Shown here one piece after another: positions 54,444 through 62,732 of a DNA stretch of 64,000 bases. The stretch is taken from positions 94,893 to 158,892 of the forward strand of contig CAKPIG010000003.1 of the NCBI GenBank assembly GCA_934162255.1, read 5' to 3'. Origin of the DNA: an uncultured Clostridia bacterium (GTDB taxonomy: Bacteria; Bacillota; Clostridia; TANB77; CAG-508). Made by a program: the position numbers and the translations under genes. The number at the start of each line of letters is the position of its first letter. The stretch's first letter is position 1. The notes beneath the pieces are model-generated. The model was given only the letters and a program-made list of their open reading frames with translations. It was not told the DNA's origin and did not search any database.

Positions 54444-55022
54444 ATGAAAAAGTGGACAATCTCATTTTTAATAATGCTAATAGTAGGAATATTAATAATA
54501 GTTTCAGGTAAGATATTATCTGTCTATGATTGGTATTTAAGAGATAACATAATATTAATTTCAGAAGTACTTATTTTCATAGGTGTTTTCGGTTTAGGAA
54601 TATTAAGCTTAATGACAATAAAATCTAAAGGAGCAAAAACATTTTTTATAATAACATGGTGTATTATTGGCTTAATCGCAGGATTAATAATAACTTTCAT
54701 TACTGCAATTGCTTTAGATTTAACCGAGGTAGCAGAAATTGATGGAACTGATTATCTCGGTGTACACTATGTGAGTTTTAGAAATAGGCTAGATATTGAT
54801 TATTATAAAGAGTATAATATTTTTGCTTATCATAAATCAAATAGATATATTGAAGAGTTTTATGATAATGTTGGAGATGAATATCCTGCATTTAGGACTT
54901 ATTATGAAAGTGGGCCTTTAGAAAGAAAAGTAATATATTTTGATGAAAACGGTAAACAAACAAATGTAAAATATTTTGATAAAGAAGGTAAAGAATATCA
55001 GCCAGAGGTAGAAAATCAATGA
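54444..55022 (+). CDS. Membrane protein of unknown function
   Basis: 192 residues from ATG 54444 (GGAGG upstream); the frame is open earlier without an RBS. Three hydrophobic helices in the first 85 residues, then a soluble domain with Tyr-rich sequence (HKSNRYIEEFYDNVGDEYPAFRTYYESG) ending in a repeat-like IYFDENGKQTNVKYFDKEGKEYQ. Not recognised. Its stop overlaps the ATG of a response-regulator remnant (next entry), suggesting it was once part of a two-component operon. Confidence 0.65.
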   Translation: MKKWTISFLIMLIVGILIIVSGKILSVYDWYLRDNIILISEVLIFIGVFGLGILSLMTIKSKGAKTFFIITWCIIGLIAGLIITFITAIALDLTEVAEIDGTDYLGVHYVSFRNRLDIDYYKEYNIFAYHKSNRYIEEFYDNVGDEYPAFRTYYESGPLERKVIYFDENGKQTNVKYFDKEGKEYQPEVENQ

Positions 55023-55063
55023 GAATTTTAATAGTTGAAGATGAATTAAAAATTGCAGATTGA
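55019..55063 (+). pseudogene. Response regulator remnant (first 14 codons)
   Basis: ATG overlapping the upstream stop (ATGA) and encoding MRILIVEDELKIAD before TGA. This is the exact start of an OmpR-type receiver domain, with its acidic pair (Glu-Asp-Glu). The rest of the regulator and any kinase are gone; the RBS of the DUF362 gene follows within 20 bases. It looks like the scar of a deletion. Confidence 0.75.
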
Positions 55064-55093
55064 TATAATTTATAAAGATAGGAAGGAAGCAAG

Positions 55094-55978
55094 ATGGAAA
55101 AATCAAAAGTATATTTTACAAAGGAAATTACACCAGAAAGTGTAGTAAAAATGTATGAGAAACTTGAAGTTAATTTGCCAGGAAAAGTAGCTGTAAAATT
55201 ACACTCTGGAGAACAAGGAAATCAAAACTACATAAAACCCGAATTTGTAAAAGCAATTATAGAAAGAACAAATGGAACTGTAGTCGAATGTAACACAGCA
55301 TATAGTGGAGCTAGAAATACAACAGAAAAACACGAAAAATTAATGGAAGAACATGGCTGGACTAAATATTTTGATGTAGACATTATGGATGCAGATGGAG
55401 ACGATTTAGAGTTACAAATTCCAAACGGAAAGATAATAAAGACAAACTATGTCGGAAAACATATTAAAAATTATGATTCTATACTAGTATTATCTCATTT
55501 TAAAGGTCATCCAATGGGTGGATATGGTGGAGCCTTAAAACAATTATCAATTGGATGTGCTTCATCAGCAGGAAAATCTTGGATACACTCTGCAGGAGTA
55601 ATAAAAGAACAAGAAAAGTTATGGGATAATCTACCAAAACAAGATCAATTTTTAGAATCAATGGCAGATGCAGCATCATCAGTTCACAATATGTTTAAAG
55701 GTAAAATTGTATACATAAATGTCATGTGTAATATGTCAGTAGACTGCGATTGTTGTGCCATTGCAGAAGATCCATGTATGAAAGATATTGGTGTTCTTGC
55801 AAGCACGGACCCAATAGCAATAGATCAAGCATGTATAGATTTTGTATACAATTCAAAAGACCCAGGTAGAGACCACCTTGTAGAAAGAATAGAAAGACAA
55901 AATGGAATTCATACAATAGAAGCCGCAAGTAAACTTGGTTTTGGTTCAAGAGAATATGAACTAATAAATGTAGATTAA
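55094..55978 (+). CDS. DUF362 protein, ferredoxin-like cysteine cluster
   Basis: 294 residues of the DUF362 family: VAVKLHSGEQGNQNYIKPEFVKAII, VLSHFKGHPMGGYGGALKQLSIGCASSAGK and the C-terminal LASTDPIAIDQACIDFVY. A cysteine-rich stretch MCNMSVDCDCCAIAEDPC (about 212-229) may bind a metal or Fe-S cluster. The family is common in anaerobes and of unproven function. RBS AAGGAAGG. Followed by the sirtuin gene (37 bases), possibly co-transcribed. Confidence 0.9.
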   Translation: MEKSKVYFTKEITPESVVKMYEKLEVNLPGKVAVKLHSGEQGNQNYIKPEFVKAIIERTNGTVVECNTAYSGARNTTEKHEKLMEEHGWTKYFDVDIMDADGDDLELQIPNGKIIKTNYVGKHIKNYDSILVLSHFKGHPMGGYGGALKQLSIGCASSAGKSWIHSAGVIKEQEKLWDNLPKQDQFLESMADAASSVHNMFKGKIVYINVMCNMSVDCDCCAIAEDPCMKDIGVLASTDPIAIDQACIDFVYNSKDPGRDHLVERIERQNGIHTIEAASKLGFGSREYELINVD

Positions 55979-56015
55979 TATATTATATCTTAATGTAAAA
56001 AATAGGAGAATTTTA

Positions 56016-56735
56016 ATGGAATCTAATATAGAAATATTAAAAGAATATATAAATGAATCCAACAATATAGTTTTCTTTGGAGGAGCAGGAGTCTCAACAG
56101 AAAGTGGAATTCCTGATTTCAGAAGCAAGGACGGATTATATAATCAAAAATACGATTATCCTCCAGAAGAAATATTAAGCCACTCATTTTTTATAGAAAA
56201 GCCAAAAGAATTCTATAAATTTTATAAAGATAAAATGAATTCATTAAAATATGAACCAAATATAACACACAAACAGCTTGTAGAACTTGAGAAAATAGGA
56301 AAATTAAAAGCTATAGTCACTCAAAACATTGATGGATTACATCAAAAAGCAGGCTCAAAAAACGTATTAGAACTACATGGCAGTGTTTTAAGAAACTATT
56401 GCATGAAATGTAATAAATTTTACCCTGCAGAATTTATTTTTGATAGTAAAGGTATTCCAAAATGTAATTGTGGTGGAATAATAAAACCTGATGTTGTATT
56501 ATATGAAGAAAGTTTAGACAATACAATTTTACATAATTCTATACAATATATACAAAATGCAGATTTATTAATTGTAGCAGGAACATCATTAACAGTTCAA
56601 CCTGCAAGTGGATTAATTAATTATTTTGGTGGAAAACATATTGTCTTAATAAATAATGATAAAACTCAATATGATAATAAAGCTGATTTGATTATTAATG
56701 AAAGTTTAGGCAAAGTTTTTAAAGTTATAATATAA
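56016..56735 (+). CDS. Sir2-family NAD-dependent protein deacylase
   Basis: 239 residues. NAD-binding GAGVSTESGIPDFRSKDGLY, TQNIDGLHQKAG, catalytic His in LELHGSVL, and a zinc site of CMKC plus KCNCGG. All catalytic elements are intact; it removes acetyl or other acyl groups from protein lysines, giving nicotinamide and O-acyl-ADP-ribose. RBS AGGAGA. Full family length. Terminator about 50 bases after the stop. Confidence 0.95.
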   Translation: MESNIEILKEYINESNNIVFFGGAGVSTESGIPDFRSKDGLYNQKYDYPPEEILSHSFFIEKPKEFYKFYKDKMNSLKYEPNITHKQLVELEKIGKLKAIVTQNIDGLHQKAGSKNVLELHGSVLRNYCMKCNKFYPAEFIFDSKGIPKCNCGGIIKPDVVLYEESLDNTILHNSIQYIQNADLLIVAGTSLTVQPASGLINYFGGKHIVLINNDKTQYDNKADLIINESLGKVFKVII

Positions 56736-56783
56736 TAATATTATTTAGAGAATAATTAGAAGTAGGAAATAGAATTAAAATTT

Positions 56784-56812
56784 AAAGAAGTAGTTAGTTT
56801 ACTACTTCTTTT
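56784..56812 (+). terminator. Sirtuin gene terminator
   Basis: AAAGAAGTAGT / ACTACTTCTTT 11-bp stem, loop TAGTTT, then TATAAT. Confidence 0.75.
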
Positions 56813-57062
56813 ATAATATTTTCAATATAATCTAATTGTGGTTTTACTAGAAGAGTATAATAGTTAGGAGTAGGGTGTACACGTTTATACCTTATAAATT
56901 ATAATATATAACATTGCACAGAATCAAAGTAATACGACCAACTTGGAGCATTGAAAAGTGTAAAATTTTAAAATATATCTTGTATAATTTATAATAAAAG
57001 TGTTATACTATAGTCGAACAATTGAACGATATTTTGAACGATTGAAGATGTATGTAAGTAGC
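56813..57062. other. Non-coding stretch before gene remnants
   Basis: About 250 bases with no ORF or known RNA that I recognise. Near its right end TTGTAT (56980-56985), 18-base spacer, TATACT (57004-57009) form a fair promoter, and TGAACGAT occurs twice around 57021-57041. Confidence 0.4.
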
Positions 57063-57146
57063 ATGAATGAGAATGAATCAATAGAATTTAAAGAAAATTA
57101 TACAGAAAAAATATATTATGTAGGAATAAAAAATGGCAGACAATAA
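57063..57146 (+). pseudogene. Remnant of an AlbA_2/Schlafen-like ATP-binding protein start
   Basis: 27 codons beginning MNENESIEFKENYTEKI, the usual opening of AlbA_2-domain (divergent AAA-4) proteins, then YYVGIKNG and a stop. The typical continuation (FANT, GGxIYIGI motifs) is condensed or lost, suggesting an internal deletion. The following frame is open in another phase from 57092, so a frameshift is also possible. Confidence 0.45.
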
Positions 57147-57190
57147 AAAATAATTTAGAAGATGAATTAAATAAACTTGACCAAAACACT

Positions 57191-57397
57191 TTGACAGAGT
57201 TGTATATGTTAAATACTGTTTATACAGATAAAGCAGTAAAAATTGTTGATTGGGGTAACATTAAAGTCCCTAAATATGATAAATTCAAAATGTGGGCATT
57301 GACTAGCAAGGAACAAGAAGAAATACTCGGAAGCAATTGGCCAATAGAATTTAGAAAGCAGAGGTACAAACAATGGAAAAATACTATGAACAATTAA
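57191..57397 (+). CDS. Small unrecognised ORF before the glycosylase gene
   Basis: Frame open from 57092 and ending at 57397; the only start-like codons are a TTG at 57191 and later ATGs, with no good RBS. Product ends DWGNIKVPKYDKFKMWALTSKEQEEILGSNWPIEFRKQRY..., a well-behaved protein sequence, so probably the 3' part of a broken gene or a coupled small gene. It overlaps the glycosylase gene by 25 bases. Function unknown. Confidence 0.4.
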   Translation: MTELYMLNTVYTDKAVKIVDWGNIKVPKYDKFKMWALTSKEQEEILGSNWPIEFRKQRYKQWKNTMNN

Positions 57398-58047
57398 ATG
57401 CAAAATGCAAAGAGGTTGCTAAGGAGGTTATCAAAGATAATAGTATATTAAGTGATAATATGCTGAAAAGAGATGAAAAAGAATTCTTACTTTCAGATTG
57501 GAATGCCTTTTTGATTGGATTAATTTCTGATCAATCTGTGAAAGCAGAAATAGCGTGGAGATTACCTTATTATCTTTCTAAAAGATTAGGACATTTTGAC
57601 TTCTGCAGAATCGCAGAAGAGGAAACAGTTGAATCTTTAGAAACTATCATAAAAGAAAAACCTGCATTACATCGTTATCCAAGAAAAATGGCTGAATACA
57701 TTTTCTTTGCAGTTAATAAAATTGTTAAAGAATATTATTCAGATGTTGAAAATGTTTGGAAAAATGATTTGAATGCAGAACAAGTGGTAGCAAAATTGGA
57801 AGAATTTAAAGGAATCAGCCATAAGAAAGCAGCACTTGGAACTTTGTTGCTTGTTCGTGACTTTGGTGTGACTCTTGAAAATTTGTATTGCATTGATATT
57901 GCATATGACGTACATATTAGAAGAATCTTTTTAAGAATGGGACTTACTGATAAGGACAATATCAAAGATCCAACAAATCCTAAATGTGATGAATGCTATT
58001 TAAGTCAGTTTTGCATGAAAAAAACAGAACTGGGTAAAGATTTATAA
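57373..58047 (+). CDS. HhH-GPD DNA glycosylase (endonuclease III-like)
   Basis: 224 residues. Helix-hairpin-helix LEEFKGISHKKAALG (about 140-154) with the Lys expected of bifunctional glycosylase/lyases, and the downstream catalytic Asp in DIAYDVHIRRIF. C-terminal CDECYLSQFC gives three cysteines (CX2CX5C) of the four-cysteine Fe-S loop of endonuclease III; the first is missing. It probably excises damaged bases, but a specialised role is possible given its divergence. The start lies within the preceding ORF, with AGAGG upstream. Neighbourhood holds gene remnants, consistent with acquisition. Confidence 0.8.
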   Translation: MEKYYEQLNAKCKEVAKEVIKDNSILSDNMLKRDEKEFLLSDWNAFLIGLISDQSVKAEIAWRLPYYLSKRLGHFDFCRIAEEETVESLETIIKEKPALHRYPRKMAEYIFFAVNKIVKEYYSDVENVWKNDLNAEQVVAKLEEFKGISHKKAALGTLLLVRDFGVTLENLYCIDIAYDVHIRRIFLRMGLTDKDNIKDPTNPKCDECYLSQFCMKKTELGKDL

Positions 58048-58057
58048 TGTTTTATGG

Positions 58058-58091
58058 AGAGACTAGATATGATTTATATTTAGTCTCTTTA
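58058..58091 (+). terminator. Glycosylase gene terminator
   Basis: AGAGACTAGATAT / ATATTTAGTCTCT 13-bp stem (one G-U), then TTATT. Confidence 0.75.
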
Positions 58092-58150
58092 TTCATTTGA
58101 ATAAAAAATAATTATCCCTACAAATTACAATAAGTGAAGGAGATGCAAAA

Positions 58151-58792
58151 ATGATAAATATTTTAGTTCACGGGCTAGGTCAAGATGAGAAAAGTTGGAG
58201 TGAAGTTAAGAATCAATTAAATAATAATGGAATAAATGTAGAAACACCAAATCTATTTTCTATTGTAAAAAATTATCAAGTAAATTATGAAAATATGTAT
58301 AGAACATTTGCTGATTATTGTAATAATTTTAAAGAAAAAATAAATTTAGTAGGACTTTCTCTTGGTGGAATACTTGCCATTGATTATGTAGCAGGATTTC
58401 CAGAAAAAGTAAATTTAATAATACTTATAGGAACACCTTACGAAATACCAAAGACTATATTTACTATACAATACATTATTTATAAGTTTATGCCTAAAAG
58501 AATATTTGAAAAAATAGGTTGCCCTAAAAAAGATATGATTAGATTATTAAAATCAATGAGTAAATTATCTATTCCAGACAAAGCACAAAATATAAAATGT
58601 AATACACTAATTATATGTGGAGAAAAGGAAAAAGATAATATAAATATGAAAAGTGCAAAACAGTTAAATAAGGTAATACAAAATAGTAAATTTAAGATTA
58701 TTGAAAATGCAGGACACGAAGTAAATATTGATAATCCAAGAGAACTAGCAAATACAATTTGTAAGTTTTGGAAAGATAATGAAAATATATAA
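58151..58792 (+). CDS. Alpha/beta hydrolase
   Basis: 213 residues, cytosolic. Oxyanion HGLGQDEKSW at the start, nucleophile Ser in GLSLGG (about 77), acid in CGEKEKDN and His in ENAGHEVN: a complete triad. A short cap region (about 100-145). Substrate unknown; similar proteins are carboxylesterases or lipases of small acyl compounds. RBS AAGGAG. Single gene with a terminator. Confidence 0.88.
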   Translation: MINILVHGLGQDEKSWSEVKNQLNNNGINVETPNLFSIVKNYQVNYENMYRTFADYCNNFKEKINLVGLSLGGILAIDYVAGFPEKVNLIILIGTPYEIPKTIFTIQYIIYKFMPKRIFEKIGCPKKDMIRLLKSMSKLSIPDKAQNIKCNTLIICGEKEKDNINMKSAKQLNKVIQNSKFKIIENAGHEVNIDNPRELANTICKFWKDNENI

Positions 58793-58818
58793 AGTAACTA
58801 CGAAATTACAATTTATTA

Positions 58819-58846
58819 GGGATTAGTTTTTAACTAATCTTTTTTA
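58819..58846 (+). terminator. Hydrolase gene terminator
   Basis: GATTAGTT / AACTAATC stem, loop TTT, followed by TTTTTT. Confidence 0.8.
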
Positions 58847-58857
58847 GTGAAAATTTA

Positions 58858-58886
58858 TTGACAAAATAAGATTACAGGTGTAAACT
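58858..58886 (+). promoter_or_regulatory. blaI-type operon promoter with BlaI operator
   Basis: TTGACA (58858-58863), 17-base spacer, TAAACT (58881-58886). TACAGGTGTA (58873-58882), a perfect match to the BlaI/MecI dyad TACA-N2-TGTA, overlaps the spacer and -10, so bound repressor would block polymerase. Confidence 0.75.
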
Positions 58887-58918
58887 CTTTATAAGATTAC
58901 TTTTGTAATCTTATAAAG
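58887..58918 (+). promoter_or_regulatory. Perfect 14-bp inverted repeat covering the RBS region
   Basis: CTTTATAAGATTAC (58887-58900), loop TTTT, GTAATCTTATAAAG (58905-58918). The 3' arm runs into AAAGGAG, the SD of the repressor gene. Its centre is 25 bases from the BlaI operator centre. Either a second operator or an mRNA hairpin limiting translation. Confidence 0.6.
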
Positions 58919-58929
58919 GAGTGATATAT

Positions 58930-59307
58930 ATGCAAGAAAAATATAATATAACAGATGCTGAATTAGAAATTATGCAAGTACTATGGAAAAAGAAACAATG
59001 CAATTTAATGACAATAATCGAAGAATTAAGTAATAATGAAGGAAAGAATAAAAATACAATAAAAACACTAATACATAGATTAGTTCAAAAAGGTACAATA
59101 GAATCAAGAAAAGTTAATACAAAAGAAGTAGTTTATATTCCAAAAATAAATGAAAAAAAGTTTTTATCAAAAGAAAGTAATAGTTTTTTAAAGAAATTTT
59201 TTAATGGAAGTACAGAAAGATTATTATTAAATTTTGTTGAAAATAAAAAGGTGTCAAAAGATGAGTTAAAAAGACTTATAGATGTTTTGGAACAAGACGA
59301 AGATTAG
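58930..59307 (+). CDS. BlaI/MecI/CopY-family repressor
   Basis: 125 residues from ATG 58930 (AAAGGAGTG upstream). Winged helix (ITDAELEIMQVLWKK, then NKNTIKTLIHRLVQKGTIESRK) and a C-terminal dimerisation part, as in BlaI. It represses its own operon via the TACA-N2-TGTA site and is normally cleaved when the M56 sensor next door is activated. 17 bases before the sensor gene. Confidence 0.94.
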   Translation: MQEKYNITDAELEIMQVLWKKKQCNLMTIIEELSNNEGKNKNTIKTLIHRLVQKGTIESRKVNTKEVVYIPKINEKKFLSKESNSFLKKFFNGSTERLLLNFVENKKVSKDELKRLIDVLEQDED

Positions 59308-59324
59308 GGAAAGGAAGAAATAGT

Positions 59325-61397
59325 ATGTTAAATTTTGTTTTGAATTTTATAAGTCCTATGTTTTATAAAATATTATATATGAGCATTATAGGAATATTTG
59401 TAGGATTATTCATTTTAATTATAAGAAAAATTTCAGATAAAAGGATTTCTCCTAAATGGAAATGCTTTATATGGTTATTGTTAATGTTGTCTTTAATAGT
59501 ACCAGTTAAATTTGACTTAAAAAATAATCATGTAAATACAAAAATAATAAGTATATCTGGTTTAATAGAGCCGATACAAAATATATCAAGCAATAGTAAG
59601 TTAAATAAAAGTACAGAATTAGAAAAAGAATATGAAGAACAAGAGAAAGCAGTAACAGAAGTTTTAACAGAAAGGAAAAATAATGAAAGAGATAATATCA
59701 ACCTTAAAAATTTAATATTAAATATAATAATTCCTATTTTATGGGTTACAGGAATTGCTTTAAATTTTCTATTACTAATATCAGGAAATAATAATATAAA
59801 GAAGAATATAAAGGTTAAAGTATTTAATGACAAAATATTAGACAGTTTAATTGAAGAATGTAAGAATGTGATAGGTGTAAAGTCCAAAGTCGAAGTTATA
59901 TTGCAAGATTTTAAGCAAACACCATCTATAATAGGAATATTTAAACCTAAAATTTTAATAACAAAAGAATTTTTATTACAAGATTATACAACAAAAAAAT
60001 ATATTATAATGCATGAGTTATCTCATTATAAGAGAAAAGATCTAATATTTAACTACATTTTGCTTCTAATAACAATAATACATTGGTTTAATCCTTTTGT
60101 ATGGCTATTTTTCAAGAAAATAAGACAAGACATTGAACTAGCAACTGATGAAATGGTATTAGATAAATTAAAAAATGAAGAGAAAAAAGAATATGGTATG
60201 ACGCTAATAAATTCTTTGAAAATATATCAAGAGGAAAAATATACTGCAAAATTATTATGTGTTACAGATGATAGCAAAAATATGGAAAGAAGGATAAAAA
60301 TGGTAAAATTATCAGAAAAATTTAAAAAGAATAAATCACTAATAGCAATTATATCTATAATTATAATAATAGTTGGAATATTATTGTTTTTTACACAAAA
60401 TACTAATTCTAAAATAATAGATGAAGAACAAAATTCTACTCAAAATATTAAAGAAACATCAAAAAAATATGAATATAAAACATTTAAGCCATCTTTTAAA
60501 AAGACAAGTGAAAGTACTTATGATGATTATGATTTTACACAAGATATGACATATAAAGATAACATATACTATAAAAAAATTAATAATTATGAAGAATACA
60601 GCGAAGTTAAATCAAGATGGGATAACATTTTAAATATGAATAAAGAAGATTTTGAAGATAACTTCATGGTTATTACTGCTATTGAAAATACAAGTATGGT
60701 AGGATTGACGATTGATAAAATTGATACAGATGACAAAGGCTTATATATTAGTTTGATTCATTATGAAGATGGAGTAAATTTTGATGAAAATGAAACATGT
60801 ATATCAATTAAAATTTCAAGAGATTTAGAAAAAGAGAATATATATGTTACAAGAAATTTAAGAGATAATGAAAAAGATATGAGTGAGGAAATGCAACTTG
60901 CAGAAAAAGATTTTTATATTGAAAATTTGCCATCATTTCAATATAAAGATGAAAACTATAGAAATGCTGAAAAATCTTCTAATAGTTTCATAAAGTTAAT
61001 ACCACCAGATTGGAAAGATATGATTTCAAAGAATTTTACAATAACGAAAAATATGCCAGAAATTGATTTTTCAAACTGGAACGATTTAGGAAATGATTTT
61101 TATAGTATAGCTATTACTGACTATAGTGAATATTTAAAACTGATGAACAATTACAATGCTCCAAAATTAACATGGTTTGATTTTAAGTATATTTATGCTA
61201 TAATAGTTGTTAGAGTAAATGCAGACAATACAATAGATATAAAAGATATTGAAAGTGAAAACGGAAAATCGTATTTGAATGTATCTATAGGTGGATGGCT
61301 TGATGTTTCAGAAGAATTCAAATATCCAGCAGTATGCGTTGCCGTACCAAATTATAGAAGTTTAGAGAGTAACTTTTTAAATGTAAGAGTAAAATAA
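59325..61397 (+). CDS. BlaR1-like M56 metallopeptidase sensor with novel C-terminal domain
   Basis: 690 residues. Three membrane helices, a zinc-protease domain with HELSHYKRKD (about 227) between helices, EL(A)TDEMVLDKL as the third zinc-ligand region, and a fourth helix (about 345-362). The extracellular part (about 375-690) is not a penicillin-binding domain; it contains two modules resembling PrcB-type domains (YYKKINNYEEYSEV ... FEDNFMVITAIENT), followed by IVVRVNADNTIDIKDIESENG. It probably senses something other than beta-lactams and cleaves the BlaI-like repressor. Confidence 0.88.
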   Translation: MLNFVLNFISPMFYKILYMSIIGIFVGLFILIIRKISDKRISPKWKCFIWLLLMLSLIVPVKFDLKNNHVNTKIISISGLIEPIQNISSNSKLNKSTELEKEYEEQEKAVTEVLTERKNNERDNINLKNLILNIIIPILWVTGIALNFLLLISGNNNIKKNIKVKVFNDKILDSLIEECKNVIGVKSKVEVILQDFKQTPSIIGIFKPKILITKEFLLQDYTTKKYIIMHELSHYKRKDLIFNYILLLITIIHWFNPFVWLFFKKIRQDIELATDEMVLDKLKNEEKKEYGMTLINSLKIYQEEKYTAKLLCVTDDSKNMERRIKMVKLSEKFKKNKSLIAIISIIIIIVGILLFFTQNTNSKIIDEEQNSTQNIKETSKKYEYKTFKPSFKKTSESTYDDYDFTQDMTYKDNIYYKKINNYEEYSEVKSRWDNILNMNKEDFEDNFMVITAIENTSMVGLTIDKIDTDDKGLYISLIHYEDGVNFDENETCISIKISRDLEKENIYVTRNLRDNEKDMSEEMQLAEKDFYIENLPSFQYKDENYRNAEKSSNSFIKLIPPDWKDMISKNFTITKNMPEIDFSNWNDLGNDFYSIAITDYSEYLKLMNNYNAPKLTWFDFKYIYAIIVVRVNADNTIDIKDIESENGKSYLNVSIGGWLDVSEEFKYPAVCVAVPNYRSLESNFLNVRVK

Positions 61398-61419
61398 GTT
61401 TTAGAAAGGGTAGGGAGTA

Positions 61420-62712
61420 ATGGAAGTACAAAATAAAAATAATATAAGAGTGATATTATATATTTTAGTATTAATAGCAGTATTTAGTATTATATTTTTG
61501 ATATTTAAAATTGAAATATCAAATGAAAAACTAGAAAAAAATAAAGTAGGTCTAGTTGATGAAAATACTATACTTCCTACTCCAGATAGAATAATATATA
61601 AAAACATCAATAACGAATACATAATTATAAATTCAGGTACAAGTGCATATACCCAAATATATTCTGAATTATATAATAGGATCACAAACACTATTGAAGG
61701 GAAAGTATATTTAGAAGATGAAATAAGTCAAATGCAGAATAAAGGTAGTTTTATAGAATTTGATTATAATAGCAAAAGCAAAAATTATGTATTTATGCTA
61801 AACGAAAAAGAAATAGGTATTATAAAACGCTTTTCAGATAGTGGTCAAGTAATACAAACTTCTCTACCTGACAAAGATAAACTAGTAAAAAAAATTGATA
61901 CCGTAGCAAAAGATATTTCAACGAAATATGATTTTGATACAGAATATAATTTAAATTCAGAAAATAAGCTATCAAAGGTCGAAACTAATTTAAACTTATC
62001 ACAAACAAAAGTAACAGGAGTATATCAAAAGGTTATAGAATATAGTGAAGATGAGTATAATTCTATATTAAATAAATTGAATTTTAAAACAAATGAAGAA
62101 ATGCCTAAAGTAGATTTTAATAAACAAACTGTTATTGTAACAGTATCAAGATATGAAATCAAAGATATAAAGAAAAATATTGGAAATATAAAATATAAAT
62201 TAGGAAATTATCTTGATGAATATAACGTTAATATTTATATAATAAGTAAAGTAGTTAATTCAAAATGTATATATTTTAACATAGATTCAGATAAGACAAA
62301 TGTAAGTACATTTTCTACAAATAATAAAGAAAATGGTGTTGAATATTATGTTCAAAATGGTAAATGTTATGCAAATATAAATAATAAAAAAACAGAAATA
62401 CTATCGATAGAAACAGCAACTGATATAGCAGAAAAAGAAACTAAAAAAACCAAATATCAATATCAAAGTTGGAAATCTGAATTTTATCGTGGAGAAAGCA
62501 TAGATAACTCAATTTCAGGAGAGTTAATTTTAGGACTAGATGACATTAGTAGACTTTATCATTGGAGAGCAGAGTGGCAGAACGAAGAATACGAAGGAAA
62601 AATAATGTGGAAAATAAGGTTATTTGATAAAAATGATCCATTAACAAGTTTATATATCTATGCTGATGCTATAAATGGAGAGATTATAGGAGCAGGAGCT
62701 TCTAGTGATTAA
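61420..62712 (+). CDS. Membrane-anchored protein with PrcB-like and PepSY-like parts
   Basis: 430 residues. N-terminal anchor (about 8-27), then an outside domain. Residues about 205-290 (VYQKVIEYSEDEYNSIL ... PKVDFNKQTVIVTVSRYEI) resemble the module in the preceding sensor. The C-terminal MWKIRLFDKNDPLTSLYIYADAINGEIIGAG is PepSY-like. RBS is weak (GGGTAGGGAG). 22 bases after the sensor gene and 20 before the next, so it belongs to the regulated operon. Function unknown. Confidence 0.72.
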   Translation: MEVQNKNNIRVILYILVLIAVFSIIFLIFKIEISNEKLEKNKVGLVDENTILPTPDRIIYKNINNEYIIINSGTSAYTQIYSELYNRITNTIEGKVYLEDEISQMQNKGSFIEFDYNSKSKNYVFMLNEKEIGIIKRFSDSGQVIQTSLPDKDKLVKKIDTVAKDISTKYDFDTEYNLNSENKLSKVETNLNLSQTKVTGVYQKVIEYSEDEYNSILNKLNFKTNEEMPKVDFNKQTVIVTVSRYEIKDIKKNIGNIKYKLGNYLDEYNVNIYIISKVVNSKCIYFNIDSDKTNVSTFSTNNKENGVEYYVQNGKCYANINNKKTEILSIETATDIAEKETKKTKYQYQSWKSEFYRGESIDNSISGELILGLDDISRLYHWRAEWQNEEYEGKIMWKIRLFDKNDPLTSLYIYADAINGEIIGAGASSD

Positions 62713-62732
62713 TAGAAAGAAAGGGATAGAAG

